Source: RGIG1681 sp045657465
GTDB taxonomy: Bacteria; Bacillota; Clostridia; Christensenellales; UBA1242
Length of the DNA: 64,000 nucleotides
Assembly (NCBI GenBank): GCA_045657465.1
Contig: JAZOTD010000014.1
Location: 1 to 64,000, forward strand
Reading direction: 5' to 3'
Shown here: one piece after another, positions 10,301 through 19,662 of the stretch
Layout of the letters: every line of letters begins with the position of its first letter
Position numbering within the stretch: the first letter of the stretch is position 1
Notes under the pieces: generated by a model
The model's input: the letters and a program-made list of their open reading frames with translations, nothing else
The model's database searches: none
What the model was told of the DNA's origin: nothing
Position numbers and translations under genes: made by a program

Positions 10301-13300
10301 TGAGGTTTTTGAAATTTGGTCAATTTTCTGTTGTGCTGTAATGTATGCCTCTAAGTAGTTTTGGAATTCTACAAGGTTGTCTAAAATTTCTTCATAAACA
10401 AATGTTTCTTGAACTTTTCTAGAACCCATTTCTGTTCTTTCTGAATCGGTATCTAAAAGAGCAACTTGATTTATTTCTTCAATAATATAAGGAATATATT
10501 CTTTCATTTTTAAGAGTCTGTTCCAAGTGCCCATATATCCAGATGCACCATTTGCACAATCATTTAAATCTGTATAGAATCCAAAAATTATATCAAACAA
10601 TGAACCAAGACTAGCTTTTGGATATACAAAATTTACATAATTGTCATATTCAGGGCCGAAACTATCAAGCAAAACATCTGTGTGTAAAACTTTTACATCG
10701 TCAAAGAAATTTAATTTGTTTAAGAATTTTTCAAATGCGTTTTGATCTTCTGTTACGCCATCATCAACAACAGTTTTTCCGTATGCTAGCTTGAGATAAT
10801 TAACTGTCATCATCATCATTGACGTTGATCTGGCTGACTTGTATTTGCCATAATCTGGAAGCAATGCTGTTGTGCTAACGGTTGAAGCTTCTTTAACAAT
10901 CTCCCAACGTGTGATCGATCCATTCAAATACGCTTTGTATTGTTTTAAATAAATTGGGTGATTTTCTTCCTTTCCTTTACATGCTTTACGGATTTCAAAG
11001 TATGTTTCATACATGAAGCAATATCGTGAATCTCTGTCAGTAATTTTTGTTTGAGCTTGATACATTTTGTCATAATATTTCCAAACATAATCTGACAGTA
11101 CATCAAATGTTTTGCTGAAGCCATATGTTGCTAAAACAGCATCATACTTTTTGCTGGTAGATGAAAATTCTTTTTCAACAGTAGGTGTTATTTCATCATA
11201 AATAATCAACTTGTTGCTTGCGCCAACATTTTCTGTTATGTATGAACAATATGCTTTATACATGTTAAATGTAAATACTGGGGTTGCGTTTCCGCTAAGT
11301 TCATTTTCATATTCAACAAGTTCTTCAAATGAACCATATGTAAACGCATTAATCACCTCGCCGTTGTTGTCATATTGACCGTTTAAGTATCCATAATATC
11401 TACTATAATCACCTGCTGATTGAGCAAGAGATTCATAAATTGTATAGCCCGCATATACTCTAGTTGCAACGGTGTATAGATATTCACCAATATCAGATGA
11501 AAGCAACGCTGTTGCAAGATATGACTTGTAAACACACATTACAAAATTGTCAACTTGTCCATCTGCAATGTTGATTGCTTTTTCATAAGCAATATCATCA
11601 AGGATTGATGCAAAACTTACGTTAAAGAGTTCCATAAACACTTCTGCTTGAAGTGATAGTGTTGCATATTCTTCTTCGCCCAAAATTGCAAGCATCAATG
11701 AATTAAGAACTTTTTCATCAAACAATGAAGAATATTCATAATTTGCATATGAGCCTGTAACATATTTAGCTTTTGTTAAGAAGAACTCTGAAAGCACCAA
11801 ACCAGCAGCAGTTGTGTTTGAAGAGTTTCCTGTTGAAACATATGTTCCATTGGTGTAAGCTGAAGTAAATTCACCAAGTGTGTCAAGCCAACCTTCTGTG
11901 GCAACAAGTGTTTCCCAGTTAAGGTCTGGATAAAGCACTTGCATGTCATTCATAAGTTTTTGTGGCCAACTCACTTCTTTTACAAGTTCATAAATATCAT
12001 AGGTTGCAAAAGTTGTAAGTGAAACTTGATAAGCTTGTTTTGTGTTTTGATAAACATGTCTAAACACTTTTTTCCAATTAATGTTTGCCTGTTCACTTGC
12101 AGGTGTTTGCATTATTGGATCATCAGTTTCAGCCACAGTTAAGTTTGTAGGTATTTCATAACTAATTGTGTCAGGCAATGTGCCGATGTTGCTAACAAGT
12201 CTCGCAACCTTTTTGCCATTTTCATTAGTCATTAATCTTATTTCTGTGTTAAGAGCATATTGATGAGTTGAAACCAACACTCTAAAATCACTCTTTGCAT
12301 CAGTTCCTTTCTTAACAATTTCACCAGATACTGAACCATAACTTGCATGATCATCTTCAAAAGTATAATTGTTAACTTTTATGCCTGTTTTTTCCGCATA
12401 TTCACTGTTGTTGTTTAAATATTCAATACGGTTTTCAAGAACTGTTTTAAGAAAATCTGCCAGGGTTTTATTCTCAATTTTACTATTAGCTGCATATTGA
12501 ACAAGTCTTCCATAGAGATAATCAGCAAGCAAAATATCATCATTTATTGCTCCAACTGGAGGATGATTAATATATTGCATACAAATTTCTTGCATTTTTT
12601 CAACTGCTTTTGCCGGACCAAGGTCAGCACCAGTTGTTGCTATATATGCTTTTATTTGAGTTGCAAACACATTTGAGAAACGGTGCGCCTCACCCAAAGT
12701 TGAAAGATCACTTAATTTTGCGATAACATTTCCTGTTTCGTTGTTTGTTATATATGAATTAACTTTATCATTGAAATTTGTCAAGAAATCGATGTTTGTT
12801 GTGTCTACTTGTCTAACATAAGGTGCAATATTATAAACAGTGCCATTTAAAGCAATGAATTTGTCATTTCTTTCATCATCACTATAAACATCAATATAAT
12901 TGCCGCCATTAACCAAGTTTTCAAATGTTAACCCATAGAAAACATTTGATGCAACATTTTCTTGAATTACTAAATTGTCATTTTCATCATAACCAAAATT
13001 CAAATTTGAAGCGCCTCTTGCATATTCATAAAGATAAATATAATCAAGAAGAGTCCATTCATTTGGTTTGTTAATTTTGTTATTCACATCTGTAACATTT
13101 GTGCTAAACCCAGCTGAAAGCTTCAATTGAATAAATCCAATTGGTTTATATGTTTCAGATTGTCCACTCAAAATTTCAGATTGTTTGTCAATTGAAACAT
13201 TATTGTCAAGAAGAAAATCCTTCATGTATTTTGGAGATTCGCCTTCAAAATAGAAATAGTTTTTATATTCAAGATCAACAATAATTTCAGTTGAATTAAT

Positions 13301-16300
13301 TGTGTAGCAGATATTATAGTTGCCTAACTCTAAACTTTCTGCTTCTCCATTAGAAATAAAATCAATGTTTGCAATAGAATTTCCTTGGGTTAAAACAGGA
13401 GCAGCCATTTTTCTGTTATATAATGAGTCAAAAACACTATAGTTAACATAAGCACCAGTAGCTGACATATAGGCATTTGAGAAATTGATAACTTTTGTTG
13501 TTGTCACATTTCCAAAAGCATCAGACTTTGTTAAATAATAAATATAAGCTGGAACTTCTCCATTTTCAACAAATGTTTGGAAATTGGTTGAAGAATAAAC
13601 CTGCTCTATGTTTCCAAGAACAACTTCAGGATTATCTAAAGAATAAATCTTCTTGTTAAACTTGAAGTTTAGGCCCATATTTGTCACATCTGGGTCAATT
13701 ACACTTTCAGGAACATAGAAGCCTTCAGTTATTACATAATACAAAACAAAATCAGCATACGTCCAAGTGCTAAAATCACTAGGATTAAATTTTGGTGAAA
13801 ATTTAAATGTTGTTGATGTTTTTTCAAGCTCTAATTTTGCTGCAGATGAACCTTCTTTAAATTCACCATAAAGCAATTCAACACTAACATCAGTTTTGTC
13901 AAATTTAACAATATCTTCTCTTTCATCGCTAGAAAGATCTGAATAAATTTTCTTAATTTCAATTCCTTCAACAACTTCATTTTTGATTGGGTTTAAATTT
14001 GTTGTTTCGTTTAGAAGATAATGCGCTGTTCCTTGAGTGTAGTCAAAATTAACAAAACATTTATTTGGAGTTGAAGTATCTGCAATCAGTGACAAGTTGA
14101 TATATGTGTCATCAACAACAAAATAAAATTCATTGTTAAATCTCAAAAGTTTTGAAATCAAGTTAATGTCATTTTCTAAACCAATTGAACCTGCAGCATA
14201 CGCAAAAATCAAATCTGCAACTGTCCATTCTGTCAAATTTTTAAATGATTTAATTGTATAATAAACTCTCGCATATTTATAATAATCAACACCTAATGTG
14301 TTTCTATCAATATAAGAATCTGGTTCAGGCAAATTTTCATCTAACACAAAATAATCTTTTGGATTGTAAAGTGGAATTTCTGTCTCGCTAATATTTTCTC
14401 CAGATTCTGAATATTGCACTTTTTTAGCAAGAGCATATTCAAACCCAAATTTGTCTGTTGTTGGATTCAAACCATAGATGCCATAATAAACGCCATTTGA
14501 CTTCTTTTGAACATAATAGAATGTTTTTGTATTTCCTGCCAAATCATATTGATAATGATAAATAGGAACTGAATTTTCAACTTTTTCAGTAAGTGAATTT
14601 ACAATAAGTGAAAACATTGTAAAATTCTGCTCGTCATAATCAGCATCAACATTTGCGTTTGTTTCAAACTTTTTATTAATAATAAATTCTGGAATGTATT
14701 CAAGGTAAATAAAATTATCTTGAGTTTGAATTTGAATAAATGTTTTTTCGGTCACATTGTTATCAGAATAATATATCCAGAAATTTTCTTGTGTTCTAAT
14801 TTCTCTATTATAGTAATAATAAATTAAATCAAACCAATTCCAAGTGGTTGCATCATTTAATTTAAATTGCTTTAAAACTTCTTTATTACACAAATCATAT
14901 GATGAATATGGATTATTCACAACCTCATCATATCTACCACGCATTTTAGATTCTAAAGTCTTGTATTGATTCAAAACAATCGTCTTGTTGTCTTGACAAT
15001 CATTTGCATTTCCTCGAATTTCATATGCGTGCAAATACATAGCATATAGTTCAGCATGATTACATGATAAACCTACAAATCCTTCTTCATAACCAGCATT
15101 TATATCACAAATTTTTGTAATGTTGATATAAACAGCTGCAGCCATACCTGAAGAACTTGATGAGTCAATTTCTAGTTTCAAATAAGATTTTGAACCATCT
15201 TGTGAATGAACAATGGTACCTGCAAATTCTTTATTTGTGACAGATGTTTCGATATATCCGTTTTTAAACAAAATAATTCCAAGAGGTGTCCATGTTTCAG
15301 GGTTTGATGCTTCAAAACTAATTTTAAATTTAACTGGTTCATTTTGAGCTGATATACTTGAAATTGAAGTCATGAAATTAACTGAATAATATTGATTGTA
15401 GAGATAGTCAATATATTTCAATTCATTATCAATAGAAACCCCTGCTCCATTTGAATCAAAAGATGTTTGAATGTTTGTGGCAACCGAGTTTTCATTTCCA
15501 ACGCCTGCCATTTGATATTCAATAAACACAAATGTAGAAGTTTTTGGATTTTTAACTTGAATGTAATTTATATCAGGTTCTGCAGGGTCTCCATCATCAA
15601 AAGTATAAATTTGATAATCAGTCACTGTATTTGATTGTGTGATTGAATAAATGAATGCATCAAGTGGTCGAATTTGAGTGATAGCATCATTTAATATATA
15701 GTTGCCATCAGCATCTTCTGTATAGTTATGAGCAAATGCAGTATAAACACTGCCTGTTTTTGTAAACGGAGATGTTGATGTGTATGTCAGTGTGGCAGTC
15801 ATCTTAAATTCAACCGAACTTACATTTTCACCCGTGCTGTCTTGATCATGCACCTTTACATAAACATTGCCAAATTTCGCATAAGTGAACACCCCATCGG
15901 TATAAAGTGAAACTTTATATTGATCTGTTGTTTCAACCTTTCTATCAGCCTCATTCATCGCAATAATCACATCTAAATCAGTGAGATCTTGTGAAGTGAT
16001 TGTGCCTTCGTCATTTAAATTAAATGACTTTTGTGGATTATAAATCACATGAATTGTGTTTATATTTGAAAGTGCTGAAATGTTGGTTGCAACCAATTTC
16101 TTTAAATCAGAATTATAATAATCACTTAACTTAGTATAGCTGTCAAATCGATTTTTAGTATTACAAGAAAGTGTTAGATCGTCAACAATGGTCATTGCAA
16201 ATGTTCCAGAAGAAATGTTGATCGCTTTGCCTGCATAAACTATGTATTTTGCTGTGCCGTCAGCTTTCATAACTATTGGTGTGTTAAGCACACCATTCAT

Positions 16301-19300
16301 TCTTCCATCAAGCAAATACAAAAGAGTGTCAAAGTTATTCCAAGTTGAAACATCATTTCTATCATATGACGGATTTGTATAAGTAAAGTTTGTTATATTG
16401 TTATAAATTCCATCAGTCCAGTTTTCTGTTACAATTTGATCAACCAATTCATCAAAATCAAGAATGTATTGCTCAAAATTTTCATAAATCGAAGATAAAA
16501 TTGTGTTTTTGTCTGTAACAAGTTCAGATAAGTCAAAATTGTTGTAATCACAAATATAAGTATACAAACTTGTGTTAAACCAGTTTGCTACTGTTCTAAT
16601 GCCCATGTTGTTGCCATCTTTGTCAACAAGAGAAAGCACTCCCTTTTGACTTAAATAAACAACTTTTTCATATTTCTTTTCAAGCTGTTCTTCAAATGAA
16701 GTAAATTTAGTGTTGTCAAATTCATCTGCACTAATGTCGCTTCTAACTTTTCCAAATGCATATAAAACATCGGCTTCACCTGCTGCATTTTGAACTTCGT
16801 ATGTAAGCGCATTATATCCTTCACTTTCAAGGAATTCATAGTCATTAATAACTTCTAAATTGCTTAAATAATATAAAATGAAGTCACCAACGGTCCAAGT
16901 TGCAACATTTTGAGCTGCAAAGTTTGGTGAAAAGTTAAATTGAGTTGATAATGTTTCAGTAACTTTTAAATTATCAAAGAGTGAATCATAAACATAGAAC
17001 AAGTTGTCTTCATATGAATCAAGATTGTTCTTTTGAAGTGTTGCAACATGGTCAAGTTGTTCATAAACCTTTAATTCAGAAATATTCAACACACTTTCCA
17101 AATCAAAATAAATTGGTTTTTCAACAGTTGTTGTGCTACCTTCTTCACCAATGGTTACTGTGATTTTTTTGTCTGTTCTTAAACAATATTTTGTTGCTTC
17201 AACAGGATTTCCATCATCGTCTAAAACTTGAGCCTTAACAGTTCCAATATCACCCTCAACGCCAATATGTTTTAATGTGTTGATGCTATTTGAAATGCCA
17301 TATGTAACATACATATAGAACAAGAAATAGTCACGATATGTCCAAGTTGTTGTATCTGTGTAATCAAACTTAAGTGAGAGTTGCAAAACTGCTTCATTAT
17401 ATTTGTCAAATAATGGGTCTGTTGAATTAAGGTCGTTAAATGTTGCATCGTCTGCCACATTTAGCATAAATGAATTTGGTGTGTTCAATTTTGTAGTGTA
17501 ACCATATGTTTGGTTGTTAATGTCTAACACATCTGTCAAAATTGTATATTTATAATTTGTTTTAGCCGCTTCTGTTGAACCAACCAAAAAGTCATCACTT
17601 TCAGAAACAGTGTAGTCTGGGTGCTCATCAGGTGTTGGATCATTATATCCAATTTGATATTTAACAGCAGCACCCTCGTCAATATCAACCAAACTATAAT
17701 ATGTTCCATTAATAAGCGCATATGGCAATTTTGTTACAGGGTTGCTGTCTTGAACTCTGTTATATTCATCAACAATAATGTCGGAAGCCGTAATTTTATA
17801 CACCGGCAAAACAATACCTTCAGATTCAAGTCTTGAAAGTGTGTAGCCGCCAAACACATTTGAAAGTGATAAGTCACTATAATATTCATATACCATTATT
17901 TGGTCTGAAAGTGTCCATGTTTCTGGATTATTCAAATCAAAACCGGTAGAAAACTTAAGTGTAAAAGTTTCTTTTGTTTCTTCTAAAACTGAATAATTAG
18001 GGTCAAGCAAATGAACATTGCTTCCAACTGTAGAACCGCCACCATTTGCGTTCAATGATGCGAGTTTGTAATATGGATATCCTTGGATATCGGCTTGTGT
18101 TGAAAGTTCAACTTTATAATATGTTCCGTTGAGCAACACACAATTGATATATTTTGTTTTTGAATAGCCATCAATTGCTGGAATATAAGTTTTGTATGAA
18201 ATTTGATATACAGGAACTTCAACACCACCACTTCCATCTGCACCTCGTTCAAAATCTTCAATTTTATAATTTCTCAAGGTGTTATTTTCTGGATAGTGAT
18301 AATATTCATACATAATGATTTGGTCTGTGTCTGACCAAGTCAATGAGTTGTATCTGTTGAAAGTTTCAGATAATTGCAATAAGCATTTTTCTTTTGCCCA
18401 ATTAACAAGATTTAAAAATTCTCCTGAGTCATCTCTTTCCATTTCTTTATAAACATTGTCACCATATTTGCCAATGCCAAGCATTGCCATGATTGAATCT
18501 AATGTGTCAGAAATTGGAGAAACAACTTTGTTTTCTGGTGCAAGCACCAAGTTGTATACATCATTTGTCTTTCCGTCTTTGTCAAAATCAGAACCATCAG
18601 AATATGTGATTGTCAAAGAATTGTCTGTTGAATTGTAGGTTGTGCTAGACACATAACCCCAATCAACAGATGGATCATCCATTGATTTAACATAATAATT
18701 CATGCCGTTAAGTTGAGCATAATCAACAAAGTCTGCAAGCACTTGATATTGCTCCCTTGTGCACACAAACTTCTCATAATATGACTCATATCGTTCACTA
18801 TTATAAAGTTTGTTGTTTTCATAGGTTGCAGATTGTCCAAAAGACAAGAATGTGTTGTACGCCAAATTTGTTGCAACGTTTTTAAGTTTGTCTTGAACAC
18901 TCACTTGTTTAATTGTTGCAAGCAATTTAGCTTTTTCATCTTCTTTAAAATCGTCTGGATTATATGTTTCGATAATAATTGGAATTCTTTGGTTTGCATT
19001 TGCATAAGTTCTATATTTATTTGCATCATATGTTGAAGAAGCAAGCACTTGCCCTGCAATGGTTGTTCCAGATGCAGCACTGAACGCATTTCTAAATGAT
19101 GCCAAAACGGAGTTTACGCCTTGAAGCAAGAAAATCATAATAAATGGAATAAGTGCCATCATCAAAATGTGCTTTCCGGCAGCCATAACGACTGGCATAA
19201 CTTCATTTTTTGGTTTTCCTGATTTAGATTTTTCAAATCCACCTTGCGCATTTGCGATTTCTTGTTTTATGATTGCATAAATTGTAAAGATAACAACCAA

Positions 19301-19639
19301 AATTATTGAAGAAATAAGCAGTGCTTTAAAGACTGAAACAATAGTGTCAAAGAAGCCTTGTGCTTTTCCAAATTCAATTAATTGTTCAGCATCAATTGAT
19401 TTGTATGCGCCTTTGTTTGAATCATAAACAATACCCAAGAAGTTAGAAATCATGTATTCAAGGGCTTCTAAAAGTCCCAACAAAAATTTCATAACTTCCC
19501 AGAATATTCCCGCAAAGAAGTTCAAGATTCTGCCAACAAGATCTCCAATCATATTGAAGAAAGATGCAAAACTACAGAAAAAACTAGAACTATGTCCAGT
19601 TCCGAAAATGCTAATAATAGTCGATAACAAGTTTAACAT
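7361..19639 (-). CDS. Giant VirB6-like protein with ~3,500-residue predicted extracellular repeat region (4,092 aa)
   Basis: VirB6-like core split by an enormous insertion. N-terminal membrane block: hydrophobic segments near 97-125 and 147-185, with a Lys-rich loop between. YRTYANANQRIP (near 208-221) marks the start of the outer region. Residues about 420-2220 hold at least ten divergent repeats centred on [TE]W[TN]xxD and a Tyr-rich strand. Residues about 2230-3580 look mainly helical and Tyr/Asn-rich. IIAKGIITNDGLPTAI (near 3604-3620) matches the other paralogues. The second membrane block (about 3726-3873) has SFISPVIIATKQL and DTWKQMMTK, then a 210-residue basic tail ending in a Lys run. 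By analogy with VirB6, whose big periplasmic loop lies between these blocks, the insertion should face outward. ATG at 19639 has AAAGGAG upstream. It follows virB4 by 23 bases. Confidence 0.75.
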   Translation of the reverse strand: MLNLLSTIISIFGTGHSSSFFCSFASFFNMIGDLVGRILNFFAGIFWEVMKFLLGLLEALEYMISNFLGIVYDSNKGAYKSIDAEQLIEFGKAQGFFDTIVSVFKALLISSIILVVIFTIYAIIKQEIANAQGGFEKSKSGKPKNEVMPVVMAAGKHILMMALIPFIMIFLLQGVNSVLASFRNAFSAASGTTIAGQVLASSTYDANKYRTYANANQRIPIIIETYNPDDFKEDEKAKLLATIKQVSVQDKLKNVATNLAYNTFLSFGQSATYENNKLYNSERYESYYEKFVCTREQYQVLADFVDYAQLNGMNYYVKSMDDPSVDWGYVSSTTYNSTDNSLTITYSDGSDFDKDGKTNDVYNLVLAPENKVVSPISDTLDSIMAMLGIGKYGDNVYKEMERDDSGEFLNLVNWAKEKCLLQLSETFNRYNSLTWSDTDQIIMYEYYHYPENNTLRNYKIEDFERGADGSGGVEVPVYQISYKTYIPAIDGYSKTKYINCVLLNGTYYKVELSTQADIQGYPYYKLASLNANGGGSTVGSNVHLLDPNYSVLEETKETFTLKFSTGFDLNNPETWTLSDQIMVYEYYSDLSLSNVFGGYTLSRLESEGIVLPVYKITASDIIVDEYNRVQDSNPVTKLPYALINGTYYSLVDIDEGAAVKYQIGYNDPTPDEHPDYTVSESDDFLVGSTEAAKTNYKYTILTDVLDINNQTYGYTTKLNTPNSFMLNVADDATFNDLNSTDPLFDKYNEAVLQLSLKFDYTDTTTWTYRDYFLFYMYVTYGISNSINTLKHIGVEGDIGTVKAQVLDDDGNPVEATKYCLRTDKKITVTIGEEGSTTTVEKPIYFDLESVLNISELKVYEQLDHVATLQKNNLDSYEDNLFYVYDSLFDNLKVTETLSTQFNFSPNFAAQNVATWTVGDFILYYLSNLEVINDYEFLESEGYNALTYEVQNAAGEADVLYAFGKVRSDISADEFDNTKFTSFEEQLEKKYEKVVYLSQKGVLSLVDKDGNNMGIRTVANWFNTSLYTYICDYNNFDLSELVTDKNTILSSIYENFEQYILDFDELVDQIVTENWTDGIYNNITNFTYTNPSYDRNDVSTWNNFDTLLYLLDGRMNGVLNTPIVMKADGTAKYIVYAGKAINISSGTFAMTIVDDLTLSCNTKNRFDSYTKLSDYYNSDLKKLVATNISALSNINTIHVIYNPQKSFNLNDEGTITSQDLTDLDVIIAMNEADRKVETTDQYKVSLYTDGVFTYAKFGNVYVKVHDQDSTGENVSSVEFKMTATLTYTSTSPFTKTGSVYTAFAHNYTEDADGNYILNDAITQIRPLDAFIYSITQSNTVTDYQIYTFDDGDPAEPDINYIQVKNPKTSTFVFIEYQMAGVGNENSVATNIQTSFDSNGAGVSIDNELKYIDYLYNQYYSVNFMTSISSISAQNEPVKFKISFEASNPETWTPLGIILFKNGYIETSVTNKEFAGTIVHSQDGSKSYLKLEIDSSSSSGMAAAVYINITKICDINAGYEEGFVGLSCNHAELYAMYLHAYEIRGNANDCQDNKTIVLNQYKTLESKMRGRYDEVVNNPYSSYDLCNKEVLKQFKLNDATTWNWFDLIYYYYNREIRTQENFWIYYSDNNVTEKTFIQIQTQDNFIYLEYIPEFIINKKFETNANVDADYDEQNFTMFSLIVNSLTEKVENSVPIYHYQYDLAGNTKTFYYVQKKSNGVYYGIYGLNPTTDKFGFEYALAKKVQYSESGENISETEIPLYNPKDYFVLDENLPEPDSYIDRNTLGVDYYKYARVYYTIKSFKNLTEWTVADLIFAYAAGSIGLENDINLISKLLRFNNEFYFVVDDTYINLSLIADTSTPNKCFVNFDYTQGTAHYLLNETTNLNPIKNEVVEGIEIKKIYSDLSSDEREDIVKFDKTDVSVELLYGEFKEGSSAAKLELEKTSTTFKFSPKFNPSDFSTWTYADFVLYYVITEGFYVPESVIDPDVTNMGLNFKFNKKIYSLDNPEVVLGNIEQVYSSTNFQTFVENGEVPAYIYYLTKSDAFGNVTTTKVINFSNAYMSATGAYVNYSVFDSLYNRKMAAPVLTQGNSIANIDFISNGEAESLELGNYNICYTINSTEIIVDLEYKNYFYFEGESPKYMKDFLLDNNVSIDKQSEILSGQSETYKPIGFIQLKLSAGFSTNVTDVNNKINKPNEWTLLDYIYLYEYARGASNLNFGYDENDNLVIQENVASNVFYGLTFENLVNGGNYIDVYSDDERNDKFIALNGTVYNIAPYVRQVDTTNIDFLTNFNDKVNSYITNNETGNVIAKLSDLSTLGEAHRFSNVFATQIKAYIATTGADLGPAKAVEKMQEICMQYINHPPVGAINDDILLADYLYGRLVQYAANSKIENKTLADFLKTVLENRIEYLNNNSEYAEKTGIKVNNYTFEDDHASYGSVSGEIVKKGTDAKSDFRVLVSTHQYALNTEIRLMTNENGKKVARLVSNIGTLPDTISYEIPTNLTVAETDDPIMQTPASEQANINWKKVFRHVYQNTKQAYQVSLTTFATYDIYELVKEVSWPQKLMNDMQVLYPDLNWETLVATEGWLDTLGEFTSAYTNGTYVSTGNSSNTTAAGLVLSEFFLTKAKYVTGSYANYEYSSLFDEKVLNSLMLAILGEEEYATLSLQAEVFMELFNVSFASILDDIAYEKAINIADGQVDNFVMCVYKSYLATALLSSDIGEYLYTVATRVYAGYTIYESLAQSAGDYSRYYGYLNGQYDNNGEVINAFTYGSFEELVEYENELSGNATPVFTFNMYKAYCSYITENVGASNKLIIYDEITPTVEKEFSSTSKKYDAVLATYGFSKTFDVLSDYVWKYYDKMYQAQTKITDRDSRYCFMYETYFEIRKACKGKEENHPIYLKQYKAYLNGSITRWEIVKEASTVSTTALLPDYGKYKSARSTSMMMMTVNYLKLAYGKTVVDDGVTEDQNAFEKFLNKLNFFDDVKVLHTDVLLDSFGPEYDNYVNFVYPKASLGSLFDIIFGFYTDLNDCANGASGYMGTWNRLLKMKEYIPYIIEEINQVALLDTDSERTEMGSRKVQETFVYEEILDNLVEFQNYLEAYITAQQKIDQISKTSITFALSEYGQNYVPSGYDFTVDGKTYTFTSDVSALRLAEYVFGGAYLLEFGIEPYYTSADYKGIVQASKVYNPDTGHVQTKLNCWKQLREFAGQIANYTSKLYYTSNLVDVAANKNDAVKLDSYIYGEVSNNGSDELMKTTPEYLILRYLIEEEAITPDTFVSLIFGDTKSSLRDPVNEDAFRANVPLSVQQLARYLDGDDTITFGTNDEWAEFFEKAVLDYLYYIQTDDYTSGYYNPTGNTTEPSQRIHMAFKNVISYLLVSEEQEETVAENPIVLDDITIIEFKHLLMEKIVDYQQNPSETAAENSNRYIALFNLITCEFDYYKAIGDLPSVTHTEYISTQLTTSEMSSDVDETDGMLLLADGSTKLYAEFGIGKSTRNLVLKLAGLENRPIEELVNLEYDNLYDRNGFYDEAMGDVFVLCTMDEVSGKYVPIMARGKNVSRYAHEVADTLYGRYVTKYSIDIQTAAYNNDAAIVTEGNNSPEELTAYPIIAKGIITNDGLPTAIRTIDGEVYYYRTNIVMLSELNDEAVGATSALSEVTTLGYTKYVQATAFKRVTHGANRAMMFSSGSDMRTTLESNLDAAFAQESIRYGSIKSDDYGALNILDSFQYYYTFGGQTYMLLLIGISTMLPILFNASASIVRRVLDILLLSFISPVIIATKQLNPTGDSKGIMSKSFDTWKQMMTKALLSAFGYIVAFNAYYILIKVTLSMDFISDYSFEKIRALGGLGFLSKGLLDAVLRAMWVIAAASFVKGSASLFTELLTMEANANPFASAIGGAEPMTQIKTMATEAYAKAKAVKKMVESVKSGEVIGDLKNYVAEQLKTFIPGSAMIGSAIEIGKKMKDKSDAKNIRKQAIAAGVDEATAKKFEKDYVAKQAANRQKERQNKIDSANKFSKTFMGGDGKEFSNLPPSTLQQLTSGAYFKNLHTERMLDPNNKDENGIVKSNWGIARAGFSTEKNKKKLEELNPNKKKKKKK
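13040..18350 (-). repeat. Divergent protein repeats (TWT..D modules) in the 4,092-residue VirB6-like protein
   Basis: At least ten units, each with a hydrophobic strand, an Asn/Asp-rich stretch, [TE]W[TNS]xxD and a Tyr-rich strand. Examples are NPETWTLSDQIMVYEYY, DTTTWTYRDYFLFYMY, NVATWTVGDFILYYL, DVSTWNNFDTLLYLL, DATTWNWFDLIYYYY, NLTEWTVADLIFAYA, DFSTWTYADFVLYYV and KPNEWTLLDYIYLYEY. Approximate residue positions of the Trp: 430, 575, 766, 915, 1099, 1450, 1603, 1806, 1959 and 2195. Two weaker units probably fill the 1099-1450 gap (QIRPLDAFIYSI near 1325 and DLTDLDVIIAM near 1220). Spacing is about 120-235 residues. No DNA-level identity remains, so the duplications are old. Confidence 0.75.
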
Positions 19640-19662
19640 AATTCTAGTTTTTTACTCCTTTG

